Shown here one piece after another: positions 54,595 to 63,197 of a DNA stretch of 64,000 bases. The stretch covers positions 553,844 to 617,843 of the forward strand of contig NZ_SJPW01000006.1 in NCBI RefSeq assembly GCF_007860125.1, given 5' to 3'. A model generated the notes under the pieces. It was not told the origin of the DNA. It saw only the letters and a list, made by a program, of their open reading frames with translations, and did not search any database. Position numbers and translations under genes: made by a program. How positions within the stretch are numbered: position 1 is the first letter of the stretch; each line of letters opens with the position of its first letter. The DNA is from Rubripirellula tenax (GTDB lineage Bacteria; Planctomycetota; Planctomycetia; Pirellulales; Pirellulaceae).

Positions 54595-56208
54595 ATGACC
54601 GCTGCACGATTGGGACGTGAGTCCTGCCCCACGGATTGCTCAGCAAAAGCATGGGAGCTGTTTTGCGCAGCGGCGAATGGTCATACGAGCGCCGTCCGGA
54701 GCATCGTTCAGAAGAATCCGGAGTTCGTGCATCAATTCGTCTGGTATGAATCCCCATTGCACTTTGCCGTTCGCGAAAATCAGATCGAAGTCGCGCGGGT
54801 GTTGATCGAAGCCGGGATCAACCCGGCTTTCTCAAACTTCAACTACAGGTCTTGGCAATCGCTGCTTTCAATCACGAAAGAGCGTTGCTTTGATGCATTG
54901 CACCGACTGCTTGTTCGTGAGATGAAAAATCGCTTTGACTACGATCCGGGCTATGCACCGCTATGGCAGGCGATCACTGCCGGCGAAGTTGAACGGGTAA
55001 AGGAGCTGATCGATGCTAGTCCCGAGCTCGGTCGCATCGGCGATGAGCACGGCAACCGAGCGATTCACTGGGCGATTCTCGCGCGTCGCATACCCATCAT
55101 TGAGTTGCTGCTAGATTGCGGCGTTGATATCAACGCCAAGCGAGCGGACTTGCAATCACCGTTGCATTTGGCTCTCGTGGGTGACTATTGGTTCGGAAAA
55201 AAGAACAGCCCTGATCCGGAAACGAGTTCACAGCAGATCGCGGATTTCATTCGCAATAGCGGCGCCGACCATGAATTCTCTGTGGCGGTCGCTTTCAATG
55301 ATATCGAGCATGTACGGTCGGAGCTTGCACGGAACTCTGGCCTCGCAAACGAGATCAACTCCTCACGCCGCAGTCCGTTGTACTTCGGCAGCAGTCGCGG
55401 GCACTTGGAGATGGTTCAACTGCTACTCGAAAGTGGCGCAGACCCAAATCTCGCCGAACACTGTGCCTCGCGAGGACGTGCTTTGTTTGAAGCATCGTCG
55501 CGAAACGATGTTGAGATGATGAGCTTACTGCTTGCACATGCCGCGGATGCGAACGCAAATGTCGACTCATGCGGAAATTGTCTTTCGATTGCTCAGCAAG
55601 GTGGCCCGCGCGAAGCCGAAGCCATCGCACTGCTCACGAAGCACGGTGCCCTTGCAGGTGAATGGGAGATCGACACGAAGGAAAAGCTTTCTAAGGCACT
55701 CGACAGCACGTCGTTCATTCCGAATCGAGACATTTGGTCAAGCGTGCTGGGCAAGATCATCGAGGAAGACTCGGTCGATTTGCTTGAAGAGTATGTCGCC
55801 CGCTTTGGCTACGATGACATCGTTCGGTTGAACCCCGCGAATGGTCGGCGTTTGCCGAGGTCGAAGGAAATGCTCACGAAGCTGGTTGAACTCGGGACCA
55901 ACATCAACGCTCGCGATTGGTACGGTCGGACGTTTCTTCATCACGCTTCGTACGGTGAATCACTCGCCATCCCTGAGTTTTTGATCGAAGCTGGAATCGA
56001 CATCGACGCCATTGACCACCAATCCGCGACGACGGCGCTCGGTTTAGCAGCGTGGAAAGGCAATGTTGCGATGGTCGACCTGCTGCTAGACGCCAATGCC
56101 GACCCACTGCTGCCGCTCGATCGGCATTGGGCAAGGCCGTTTGCCTACGCGAAGGCGCAAGGACACGATAAAGTGGTCGAGCGCTTGCGAAGGTACGAAA
56201 CGAATTAG
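54595..56208 (+). CDS. Cytoplasmic ankyrin-repeat protein
   Basis: 537 residues from the ATG at 54595 with no signal peptide. At least ten ankyrin repeats, several degenerate, run through the length: ESPLHFAVRENQIEVARVLIE, GNRAIHWAILARRIPIIELLL, RSPLYFGSSRGHLEMVQLLLE, SGADPNLAEHCASRGRALFE and YGRTFLHHASYGESLAIPEF. A less regular stretch lies at about 350-430. Protein-protein binding is the expected role. It is bracketed by an exact 15-bp direct repeat, which suggests it arrived as a unit. Partner unknown. Confidence 0.85.
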   Translation: MTAARLGRESCPTDCSAKAWELFCAAANGHTSAVRSIVQKNPEFVHQFVWYESPLHFAVRENQIEVARVLIEAGINPAFSNFNYRSWQSLLSITKERCFDALHRLLVREMKNRFDYDPGYAPLWQAITAGEVERVKELIDASPELGRIGDEHGNRAIHWAILARRIPIIELLLDCGVDINAKRADLQSPLHLALVGDYWFGKKNSPDPETSSQQIADFIRNSGADHEFSVAVAFNDIEHVRSELARNSGLANEINSSRRSPLYFGSSRGHLEMVQLLLESGADPNLAEHCASRGRALFEASSRNDVEMMSLLLAHAADANANVDSCGNCLSIAQQGGPREAEAIALLTKHGALAGEWEIDTKEKLSKALDSTSFIPNRDIWSSVLGKIIEEDSVDLLEEYVARFGYDDIVRLNPANGRRLPRSKEMLTKLVELGTNINARDWYGRTFLHHASYGESLAIPEFLIEAGIDIDAIDHQSATTALGLAAWKGNVAMVDLLLDANADPLLPLDRHWARPFAYAKAQGHDKVVERLRRYETN

Positions 56209-56541
56209 CATCGACGGTTTATCCGCAGGGTTTTTGCGAGTCGGCATCCTGCTGGTGCCCGCGCGCCCATCAAGGCTGAAACGCGCCCTCATCCGTCACG
56301 GATTTGCACGAGGAGCCTTCTTTGGCGACGCGAAACCGCATGTATTAAATGCGGCAAAGGCTCTCCGCTTTCGGTCCACTTGAACGGAATCTGTTTGATC
56401 GAATCATCAAACGCGGATCGTCTGGTTTGGGTTGTCGGCAGTCTTCTGAATTCGTTGACAATGGAAGTTGTGGTACCATTCTGTTTGTGGCGTTTGCGAA
56501 CCTGTTTCTCTCGTTGTATCTGCTTCTGACGGTGTCCCTGA
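56209..56541 (+). other. Spacer with repeat copy 2, about 330 bp
   Basis: No gene is supported. It carries the second direct-repeat copy GCCCATCAAGGCTGA at 56265-56279 and presumably the promoter of the sigma-factor relic. Confidence 0.45.
56265..56279 (+). repeat. 15-bp direct repeat, copy 2
   Basis: Identical to copy 1 at 54576-54590, in the same orientation and 1,689 bases away. The ankyrin gene lies wholly between the two copies. Confidence 0.7.
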
Positions 56542-56913
56542 GTGACTGAAAGTACAAATGTCAGCCATTGGATTGATCTGGTGAAGGCCGGAGATTCGGC
56601 TGCTGCCAATTGCATTTGGCAGCACTACTTCGACCGACTCGTTCGTTCCGTTCGAGCCCGCTTGTATGGACAGAATCGAGCTGTCTCGGACGAGGAGGAT
56701 ATCGTGCTAAGCGTCTTTGACAGCTTCTACAGCGCGGCGTAAAACGGACGGTTTCCCGACTTGTCCGATCGAGACGACCTTTGGAAACTGCTTCTTCGAA
56801 TGTCAGCGAGGAAAGTGGTCGACAAGCAAAGGCACGAACGACGACAGCGTCGTGGCGGCAACGTCCAGCTGCATTCTCTGGACCAAGCGGGGGACGAGAA
56901 AGTCGCCAGTTGA
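56542..56913 (+). pseudogene. ECF-type RNA polymerase sigma factor, interrupted and truncated
   Basis: From GTG at 56542 the frame reads VSHWIDLVKAGDSAAANCIW, WQHYFDRLVRSVRARLYG and SDEEDIVLSVFDSFYSAA, then TAA at 56740-56742, then in the same frame NGRFPDLSDRDDLWKLLLRM and SARKVVDKQRHERRQRRGG, ending TGA at 56911-56913. This is the region-2 half of planctomycete ECF sigma factors (SARK..D..RHERRQKRGG is diagnostic). Lys (AAA) is expected at the TAA site. Region 4, which binds the -35 box, is absent, because the frame ends soon after the RRGG motif and the next gene begins. It cannot work as a normal sigma factor. Confidence 0.83.
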
Positions 56914-57353
56914 TGGACCGCGTCGAAGCATCGTTGCGGCCGCTTTTCCGTTGGCAGTTGCTGCAGGTGTCCTTTGGTGTCGCACTGATCCTGCTAGGTG
57001 CGCTATGCTGGGCTCGAAATATGCAGATTCCACACCGAGTTGTGAACGGAGCCATATTGCACTTGTATGGCGTCATTGTGATTTCTCAGGCCTTGCTCGT
57101 TTGTACCAGAATTCGAAGAATCGATTACTCACAATCGACTATGGACATCCGCAGCAAACTCGACAAAGTGCGATCGGGCTACCTGCGCGCCGGTGTACTC
57201 ATCGGATTCATCTCGTGGCTGATGTGGATTCCCGTTTTCGTAGCTTTCGGTTTCGACGCGGTCGTGTTGTTCCCGCAATCATTGATCGTCTCGGTAGCCA
57301 TCGGGATCCTCGGCTTCATCGTCTCGGTTTGGTTGTACTGGCGAGTACTTTGA
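56913..57353 (+). CDS. Four-helix membrane protein fused in position to the sigma relic
   Basis: 146 residues from the ATG at 56913, which overlaps the sigma-relic stop as TGATG. The protein begins MDRVEASLRPLFRWQLLQV, then four hydrophobic segments (SFGVALILLGALCWA, AILHLYGVIVISQALLV, LIGFISWLMWIPVFVAFGF, SLIVSVAIGILGFIVSVWLY) separated by RIRRIDYSQSTMDIRSKLDKVR. From memory, similar proteins with LFRWQL..IPHR....ARIDY segments occur in many bacteria. The role is unknown. The promoter likely lies within the sigma-gene remains. Confidence 0.72.
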   Translation: MDRVEASLRPLFRWQLLQVSFGVALILLGALCWARNMQIPHRVVNGAILHLYGVIVISQALLVCTRIRRIDYSQSTMDIRSKLDKVRSGYLRAGVLIGFISWLMWIPVFVAFGFDAVVLFPQSLIVSVAIGILGFIVSVWLYWRVL

Positions 57354-57680
57354 TCAAGTAACCCATCGGCTGAGACATGGAGGAAGAAGTTCGCCGAACG
57401 TGCAAAGGCACTTACATCGTTTGTTCTTCGCTTTCGTGCACCGCGACGCGTAACGGAAATCTTGGCTTAGAAATTTCGAATCACGTCGAGTTTTACGACT
57501 ACGGTTAGACTGTCCCTCGGGAGAGTCGATCCTAAGCCGGGCTTTTTCGCAAGCGACGGGTTTGCTCGCGTTGCCCCAAGCCTTGCGGCCTTCGTTTCAC
57601 CCTTTGTTTGCGATCGAAAACTTGAACGACAACTCGCAATGCCTTTGGTGGAATGATAAGTCATCCTTGTTGGTCCCGTT
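57354..57680 (-). other. Spacer downstream of the reverse transcriptase
   Basis: About 330 bases between convergent genes. An imperfect GCAAGC..GCTCGC hairpin lies near 57551-57575. No gene and no clear terminator with a T-run are seen. It is a place to look for a non-coding RNA linked to the reverse transcriptase. Confidence 0.4.
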
Positions 57681-60062
57681 CTATACGTCGTCGGCGGTTG
57701 GCGAATCGGTGCTGATGAGTTTGTCATGAATCAATTGCAGTGGAACAAGATCGGTCAATAGAAACTCGAATGTTCCGAGCTTATCCAGGATCTCGGGACC
57801 GAAGATGCTGAGAGTCCATCTCCAATACGGCGACAACCCGTCCTGTTCCCCGCCCGAAATTACCTTGCCGCGACTGATGAAGCCTTCGACAAGCGCGTTC
57901 ATCGTTCGCGACTCATCACAGTTCGCGGGTTCAAGCGTTACATTCTTGTCGTCGTAGAACTCGCTCCACGCGTTGGACTTGGTTTGCCAGTCTTCTGATG
58001 CTTCTTTCGGCACCGCCTTCTTTGCGGCGGATCGAACGTCGAAAGCCATTTGATACTGGCCGCACAAAACCGTCACCGATCGCAACCCGATCCCACCGGC
58101 GGTGATCGGCCACAACATCCACGCCAATGGGACTTCCCGTAAATTACCCCGGTGCCGCGTTTCGATCAGCGACTTAAGTCCTGTGAAAATGCTCTCGCCG
58201 GAACCGAAAAAATCGTTCTCGAAGGACTGCAGAGTCTTGTTGGCCGAGTCGCGATGATGATCACCAAGATCCATTACCAAACCGAGCCCCCACACCAAGT
58301 GCTCTAGCTGGTCGTTGTAGGCGAGTACTTTGGCCAGCACGGCGTAGCGTGCGTCAACTTCTTTACGCGAATCGTTCAAATACGTTTGGAACGCTTCTTT
58401 GTTGACTTGCCATTGCCCACCATCGGTCAACTCAAGCACACCCCAGCGCGGATTCCCTGCCGGGAGGTCCGTGTGCTTGCTGCCGCTAATCGTCACCGCG
58501 CCGCTCTTCGAATCATTGAGCGTCAAGCCAACATCCGCAAGGAACGACCGCGCGGCCGCGTATGCAGCGGCAACTTCGATGTCGCTTGGGCCAAGGATAC
58601 AAAGATCATCCAATTGGCGAATGATCCGAACATTTGCCTGACTATGGATGAAACGCTCGAGCAATCGCATCAGTTTCTCGCACAGCCAATGCGAATATCC
58701 CATTTCCATGGGAACACCGCGCGATGCGGCCCGGACTTGATCGGCATCCGTCAAAAACGGAACTTGCAAATAGCGCTGCGTGAAATCGATTCCAGCGTCC
58801 GTCATCCCCAAACCACGCAGCATGGTTAGCAATGTCTCATGAGGGACAGACGCGAAATAGTCACGCACGTCGATCTTTAACACGTGAAGTGGTGTGTCTG
58901 GATAGGCCGCACGAAGCAACTCAATTTCGGTATGAACGAGCTTGACCATCGGATTGATCCCTTCGCCATACCCATAGCCCATGTTGGACGCGTCACGCAG
59001 CTCCGCTTGCCGTGTTGCCCGCATCCCCACTACGCCCGTCACCGACGCCCCTTCATCCTCTCTCAACACAGGTTCGTTCGTCCAAGGGTCGATCGGTTCG
59101 TACCAATCCAGTGATGCGCGATCTTTCTGCATGGCCAGCATCCGTCGCTCGTTGGACAGGATGACTTCCGGGGCGTTCAGGTCGATCAATTTTTGTAGTC
59201 GGCTGCGGATACTCAGAATGATGGCTGAGTTCGTATATCCTTCGTCGATTGCCGAAGACCAAAAGCCCGCCGAATGATTGACGCTCAATAATTCAACTAG
59301 CGGTATCGTCGGATAGAGTCGCCATCGGTTGCGCGTCCAAAGAATTCGTGGACAAACACCTTGCTCCGGCCATGACCACAGTCTGGGATCACGGTTCGCA
59401 ACACGAATCGCGTCGCTGAGTTGATTTGCCAACGCCCCGTTTTCTTGAAACTGTTTCGCCTCCAAACGCACATCCGTTGAATAGTGAGGATTCGCTGAAA
59501 TCCAATGCAATCCATCGAAACCGCCAAGCTTTAAGTCAAGTGACTTTTCAAGCCGCTGAACAATGATCGCTTGGACTTTGTCGCCGTGATCCGCAAATCC
59601 GCCCAGCGCGGAATCCATCAGATCAAGAGCAGGAGGTGAATTTGGCGATACGATTTCCTTCAGGATTCGCGTTTTTTCAGCCCGCCGTTCGTTCAACCGC
59701 GGGGTACCTTGAACGTCGGATTCATCCCACTCACTCAAGAAAGCGCCGAACAGGTAGACGATGTTCGCCCGCAATCGGCCTCGCCGGATCTCGGTCAGCA
59801 ACTTCTCATGCCAAAAGTCGACCAGAGACTGTGGGGCGTCGACTCCATGAAAAAGGGCTCTCAGATCCGGCAAGTCACGGTGGAGTGGAGACTCGGTGGT
59901 CCGAACGCTTTTCAAGCGATCGTACATCTTTGCGAGGCACTGCAAGTCGTGACCACGGCCGGCCGCTTCTGCCGCATCGTATTGGCTTAGCAATGACTCA
60001 CGTTGCCGCGAGAGTTCTGCGAGACGAGTTTTGGTGATGAATTGAATCGTGGAAGCGGTCAT
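57681..60062 (-). CDS. Reverse transcriptase resembling the rvt class of cellular RT genes
   Basis: 793 residues from the ATG at 60062, with GAGGGA eight bases upstream. An N-terminal region of about 230 residues has no known motifs. RT motifs follow: motif A KIDVRDYFASVPH (Asp398), motif B SRGVPMEMGYSHWLCEKL (448-464), motif C IIRQLDDLCILG (Asp485-Asp486), and motif D DVGLTLNDSKSGAVTI (510-525). After it come LPAGNPRWGVLEL..GGQWQVNK (533-555) and AYNDQLEHLVWGLG, then LAWMLWPITAGGIGLRS (646-662). The last two blocks resemble, from memory, the conserved C-terminal part of rvt genes described by Gladyshev and Arkhipova. There is no maturase, endonuclease or DGR partner. Class placement is inference; being an RT is firm. 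Confidence 0.85.
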   Translation of the reverse strand: MTASTIQFITKTRLAELSRQRESLLSQYDAAEAAGRGHDLQCLAKMYDRLKSVRTTESPLHRDLPDLRALFHGVDAPQSLVDFWHEKLLTEIRRGRLRANIVYLFGAFLSEWDESDVQGTPRLNERRAEKTRILKEIVSPNSPPALDLMDSALGGFADHGDKVQAIIVQRLEKSLDLKLGGFDGLHWISANPHYSTDVRLEAKQFQENGALANQLSDAIRVANRDPRLWSWPEQGVCPRILWTRNRWRLYPTIPLVELLSVNHSAGFWSSAIDEGYTNSAIILSIRSRLQKLIDLNAPEVILSNERRMLAMQKDRASLDWYEPIDPWTNEPVLREDEGASVTGVVGMRATRQAELRDASNMGYGYGEGINPMVKLVHTEIELLRAAYPDTPLHVLKIDVRDYFASVPHETLLTMLRGLGMTDAGIDFTQRYLQVPFLTDADQVRAASRGVPMEMGYSHWLCEKLMRLLERFIHSQANVRIIRQLDDLCILGPSDIEVAAAYAAARSFLADVGLTLNDSKSGAVTISGSKHTDLPAGNPRWGVLELTDGGQWQVNKEAFQTYLNDSRKEVDARYAVLAKVLAYNDQLEHLVWGLGLVMDLGDHHRDSANKTLQSFENDFFGSGESIFTGLKSLIETRHRGNLREVPLAWMLWPITAGGIGLRSVTVLCGQYQMAFDVRSAAKKAVPKEASEDWQTKSNAWSEFYDDKNVTLEPANCDESRTMNALVEGFISRGKVISGGEQDGLSPYWRWTLSIFGPEILDKLGTFEFLLTDLVPLQLIHDKLISTDSPTADDV

Positions 60063-60374
60063 CAGAGTCCCTCGCCTGGAATGAAAGTGACCGAAATTCT
60101 AATCCATTTCAAGGAAGCAACCGACACCGCCGCAACTTTGACCGTCGCGACACTACGAAATAGTCCAAGCATCGAACAGGCGAGCCAGCAATGGCTCAGA
60201 TCTTTGCCGGAAAGTTCGCGAGTGGCCACATCGTGATTGGTGCTGTGAACGCAAGAAACCGCCGGCAATTCCGACATCGATAGGGTCACTCATGCACTGA
60301 TCGGCTAGGTCGTGGCGCCTGGTACTCTTCGGGCGTGGTCATTTTTCATTGACTAACGCTGGGGCGATGGATGC
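60063..60374. other. Spacer upstream of the reverse transcriptase, about 310 bp
   Basis: It holds the RT promoter side and the end of the hydrolase gene on the same strand. No gene or obvious template RNA repeat was recognised. Confidence 0.45.
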
Positions 60375-61457
60375 CTATTGGCTGTGGACGCGGGTGCAGT
60401 TAGCGTCTTCTTCCGTTGGTTGGCCTAAAGCATCGACGGGGTGCGTGAACAGGTACCGCCACACGGGTTCGTATAAAAACGAACCATCATCGGATTTCGG
60501 TGAAGCCTTGCCGGGAGTTACCGCCGAGTGGGCGCGTTTCGCGTCGTCGCCGACATCGGCCGCCGATATTAGTCGGCGTGAATTTTGATACGGGGAGGCA
60601 GTTTCGTCGACGTTGACGATGGGCCCGAACTCATGAAGCCCCAGCATTTCCCATGACCGGCAGTAGTGATCGCCCGTCCAACCACCATCTAGGACGTGCG
60701 AGAACCCAAAGAACCGATTCGCGGGAGTCGCTGAAGGCAACGATTGCCAATCTTGATCCTGGTCGCGTGGCCCGCATAACATCACGACTCGATCGACGCG
60801 TTGGTGTTTGGCAAATCGCGCAGCTGTCGTGCTGCCATGCGAACTTCCTGCGACGATGACTTTGTCCCACTCTAGCGTTGCTTTGCCTGAGTCGATGAAT
60901 TGATCCCACTCGCCTTGGGGATTCTCGGTGGACAACCATTTCACGAACTGGTACGCACGTTCCGATGCTCCGTCCGGTTTTTGCAGATCCAACTCGTCGC
61001 TGAAGTCCTGGCCCGTTGCGGCTTCCAAACGCACGTTGCCACGAGCCTGGCCGTCACGCGGCTTGGGCTGGCACAGTTTTCCAAACCATTGGTTGGCATA
61101 GCTGACTTGGATCGCATGCAGCCCATAGCCATTGAGTCGCTCGAACAGAAGCGGGTTGTGACCCATCAACCAGATCACCAGCTTCCCTTTCGATTCGACT
61201 CGGGTGTCCACCGAAGCGTTCTCGATGTCAATCGGTTTGCCCTTTTCTTCGAACAAGAAACCAATTGCAGGATGCGGTTTCGTGCTCGGGTCGATATCAC
61301 TTGCCCGCGTTTGTAGCTGATAACGCTGGGGATTGGGATCCTCGGCGCAGGTCTTGGCACCAAAATTTATCGCATCCGTCAGGAGGCCAAATAGGATCAT
61401 ACGGACGATGAATCGATTGGCGAATCGAGCAAAGGCATAGTTCATAGAAAATTGCAT
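60375..61457 (-). CDS. Exported alpha/beta-hydrolase-like protein
   Basis: 360 residues from the ATG at 61457 (or ATG 61445). An N-terminal hydrophobic stretch (FIVRMILFGLLTDAINFGA) is followed by LVIWLMGHNPLLFERLNGYG, LHAIQVSYANQWFG and DKVIVAGSSHGSTTAARFAKHQ. The G-S-S-H-G-S elbow supplies a Ser/His environment like hydrolase nucleophile loops. VMLCGPRDQDQDWQ and GFSHVLDGGWTGDH follow, with late Asp/His residues. A BPSS1187-type hydrolase-like family is possible from memory. Substrate unknown. Its stop is about 310 bases upstream of the RT start on the same strand. Confidence 0.75.
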   Translation of the reverse strand: MQFSMNYAFARFANRFIVRMILFGLLTDAINFGAKTCAEDPNPQRYQLQTRASDIDPSTKPHPAIGFLFEEKGKPIDIENASVDTRVESKGKLVIWLMGHNPLLFERLNGYGLHAIQVSYANQWFGKLCQPKPRDGQARGNVRLEAATGQDFSDELDLQKPDGASERAYQFVKWLSTENPQGEWDQFIDSGKATLEWDKVIVAGSSHGSTTAARFAKHQRVDRVVMLCGPRDQDQDWQSLPSATPANRFFGFSHVLDGGWTGDHYCRSWEMLGLHEFGPIVNVDETASPYQNSRRLISAADVGDDAKRAHSAVTPGKASPKSDDGSFLYEPVWRYLFTHPVDALGQPTEEDANCTRVHSQ

Positions 61458-61537
61458 CAAGGACGGAGTCGGTGGAGGACGCGAGGAACAGTTATGATTC
61501 TAGTCGAAAGTTCGGCTTAACCTTTAGGAGTACCTTT

Positions 61538-62398
61538 GTGACAAGATTCATGACGTTCGGTTTCGCAACTTTGATTGGGATCCTCTCGACACTTTTCATG
61601 ACGGCGGTTTCCACGGCCGACGATGGCTTTGCCGTCATGACTTACAACATTCGTTACCAAAACGAACGCGACGGTGACGATCGATGGGTCCATCGTCGGG
61701 ATACCGTCATCAAGGCAATCGCCGAAGCCGACATTGTGGGACTGCAAGAAGTCGTACTCTCGCAACTCGATGCGATCAAGGCAGTGACATCGGGTTGGAC
61801 GTGGGTTGGGGTTGGCCGCGATGACGGAGCGTCGGCGGGTGAGTTTTCGCCGATTGGTTTCCGCGATTCGGATTTTCGCATGATCGACCAAGACACTCGG
61901 TGGTTGTCGGAATCGCCCGAAGTTGCCGGATCCAAAGGCTGGGACGCCGCGCTCCCGCGCGTATTCACGTGGGCCATATTAGAATCAAAATCGACCCAGA
62001 CGCAGATCATGATCATCAATACTCATTTCGATCATGTCGGCAAAGTCGCTCGGCTGAATTCGGCAAAGGCAATCGCCCGTTGGATCGATGAAAACGCAAC
62101 GATGCCTGTGCTTTGTATGGGCGACTTCAATGCACAATCGGAATCCGACGTGCTGAGTGCCGCGAAGTCCGGCAAGTTGATCGTGCTTCGTGACGCACGA
62201 TCAAAGTCAGCGTCAAGCCCCGAGGGGCCCACCGGAACGTGGAACGGGTTCAAGGCAATGGAGCCCAATTCACGCATCGACCATATTCTGGTCGACGATC
62301 GCGTTTCAGTCGAAACATATCGAACGCTCGACCCGAGAACTCCGAGCGGAAGATTCGCGAGTGATCATCATCCGGTGGTTGTGCGGATCGGATTCTAG
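61538..62398 (+). CDS. Secreted EEP-family phosphatase/nuclease
   Basis: 286 residues from GTG at 61538; AGGAG lies seven bases upstream, and the frame before it is open but non-coding in look. A signal peptide (FGFATLIGILSTLFMTAVSTA) is followed by VMTYNIRYQN (Asn), DIVGLQEVV (Glu), INTHFDHVG, LCMGDFNAQ (Asp, Asn) and SRIDHILV, then the terminal FASDHHPVVV (Asp-His). All EEP catalytic residues are present. Typical planctomycete members of this type have unknown substrates; DNA, RNA or phosphoesters are possible. Confidence 0.92.
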   Translation: MTRFMTFGFATLIGILSTLFMTAVSTADDGFAVMTYNIRYQNERDGDDRWVHRRDTVIKAIAEADIVGLQEVVLSQLDAIKAVTSGWTWVGVGRDDGASAGEFSPIGFRDSDFRMIDQDTRWLSESPEVAGSKGWDAALPRVFTWAILESKSTQTQIMIINTHFDHVGKVARLNSAKAIARWIDENATMPVLCMGDFNAQSESDVLSAAKSGKLIVLRDARSKSASSPEGPTGTWNGFKAMEPNSRIDHILVDDRVSVETYRTLDPRTPSGRFASDHHPVVVRIGF

Positions 62399-62439
62399 AT
62401 CGATGTCCAGGTCGCCGACTCCGATCGAAATTTTCGACG

Positions 62440-63066
62440 CTACTTCCAAATGATCAGGTCATCGATAGCGAGCGAATTGCCCTTCATTACCCATCGGTAG
62501 CTTGGCTTCGTGGTCTTCAGCTTCGCATCGCTGACGTCCACCATGGTGTCATTGTCGGTTTGAACGACCACTCGATCACCGCGCATTTCGATCTGCATCG
62601 TATACCATTGTCCGGTTTTGAAAGGGACGTTCGCGGACCCAAGTTTCTTCGCCTTGGACGTCGGGTCACTCTTGTCTTTATCAAGATTCACCGACACGCC
62701 CGCCTTGGTAACGATCACGCGAAACAGATGGCCCTTCGCGTGATTCATGCTGAATTGAGCACCGTTCGTGTTGTCATCAAACTTGAACGAAAAGCGAACG
62801 ACCGAATCGGTGTTTTCCAATTGATAGTTCAAGACCGCTGCGTGTTCGTCCGATGCCAGTTCTTTGCCCATCAAGACGCCATCGACTACTTTCCAATCCC
62901 CTTTGACGGCGGAAATCGGTTTCGCCAGCGGTTCATCGAACGTGACCGACGCGACCGCGTCGCCCAGCGAACCCGCAAGTGGTTGGATGGTCACATTCTT
63001 TTCCGCCATCACGCTGGAAAGAGGGACCAGAAACAAAGCGGCACCAGCAAACATCGTTCGAATCAT
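62440..63066 (-). CDS. Secreted GH16/LamG-like (DUF1080-type) protein
   Basis: 208 residues from the ATG at 63066 with a signal peptide (MIRTMFAGAALFLVPLSSVMA). The body has a jelly-roll pattern: VKGDWKVVDGVLMGKEL, VVRFSFKFDDNTNGAQFS, HLFRVIVTKAGVSVNLD, TGQWYTMQIEMRGDRVVVQTDN and a final SLAIDDLIIWK. This is the layout of DUF1080 / 3-keto-disaccharide hydrolase-like or lectin-like domains common in planctomycetes. Catalytic residues are not defined for it. It may be a sugar-binding or hydrolytic protein. Confidence 0.82.
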   Translation of the reverse strand: MIRTMFAGAALFLVPLSSVMAEKNVTIQPLAGSLGDAVASVTFDEPLAKPISAVKGDWKVVDGVLMGKELASDEHAAVLNYQLENTDSVVRFSFKFDDNTNGAQFSMNHAKGHLFRVIVTKAGVSVNLDKDKSDPTSKAKKLGSANVPFKTGQWYTMQIEMRGDRVVVQTDNDTMVDVSDAKLKTTKPSYRWVMKGNSLAIDDLIIWK

Positions 63067-63197
63067 CTTGGTTTCAACCTATTCAATGTGGCGAAAGAGG
63101 AAGCAATGAACCACGTCGAAAACATCAGCGCAGGCTGTCTTCGTGAAAAACGTGGATCGCGAATCAGCCGATTGTAGATCAACGCGGAAGCGATATG

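Noticed and set aside
57681-60062. Group II intron, retron or diversity-generating retroelement around the RT
   Set aside because: No maturase or zinc-finger endonuclease domain, no intron RNA ends, no variable/template repeat pair, and no retron-type msr/msd repeat were seen. The Y-x-D-D and VTG marks of retrons are also absent.
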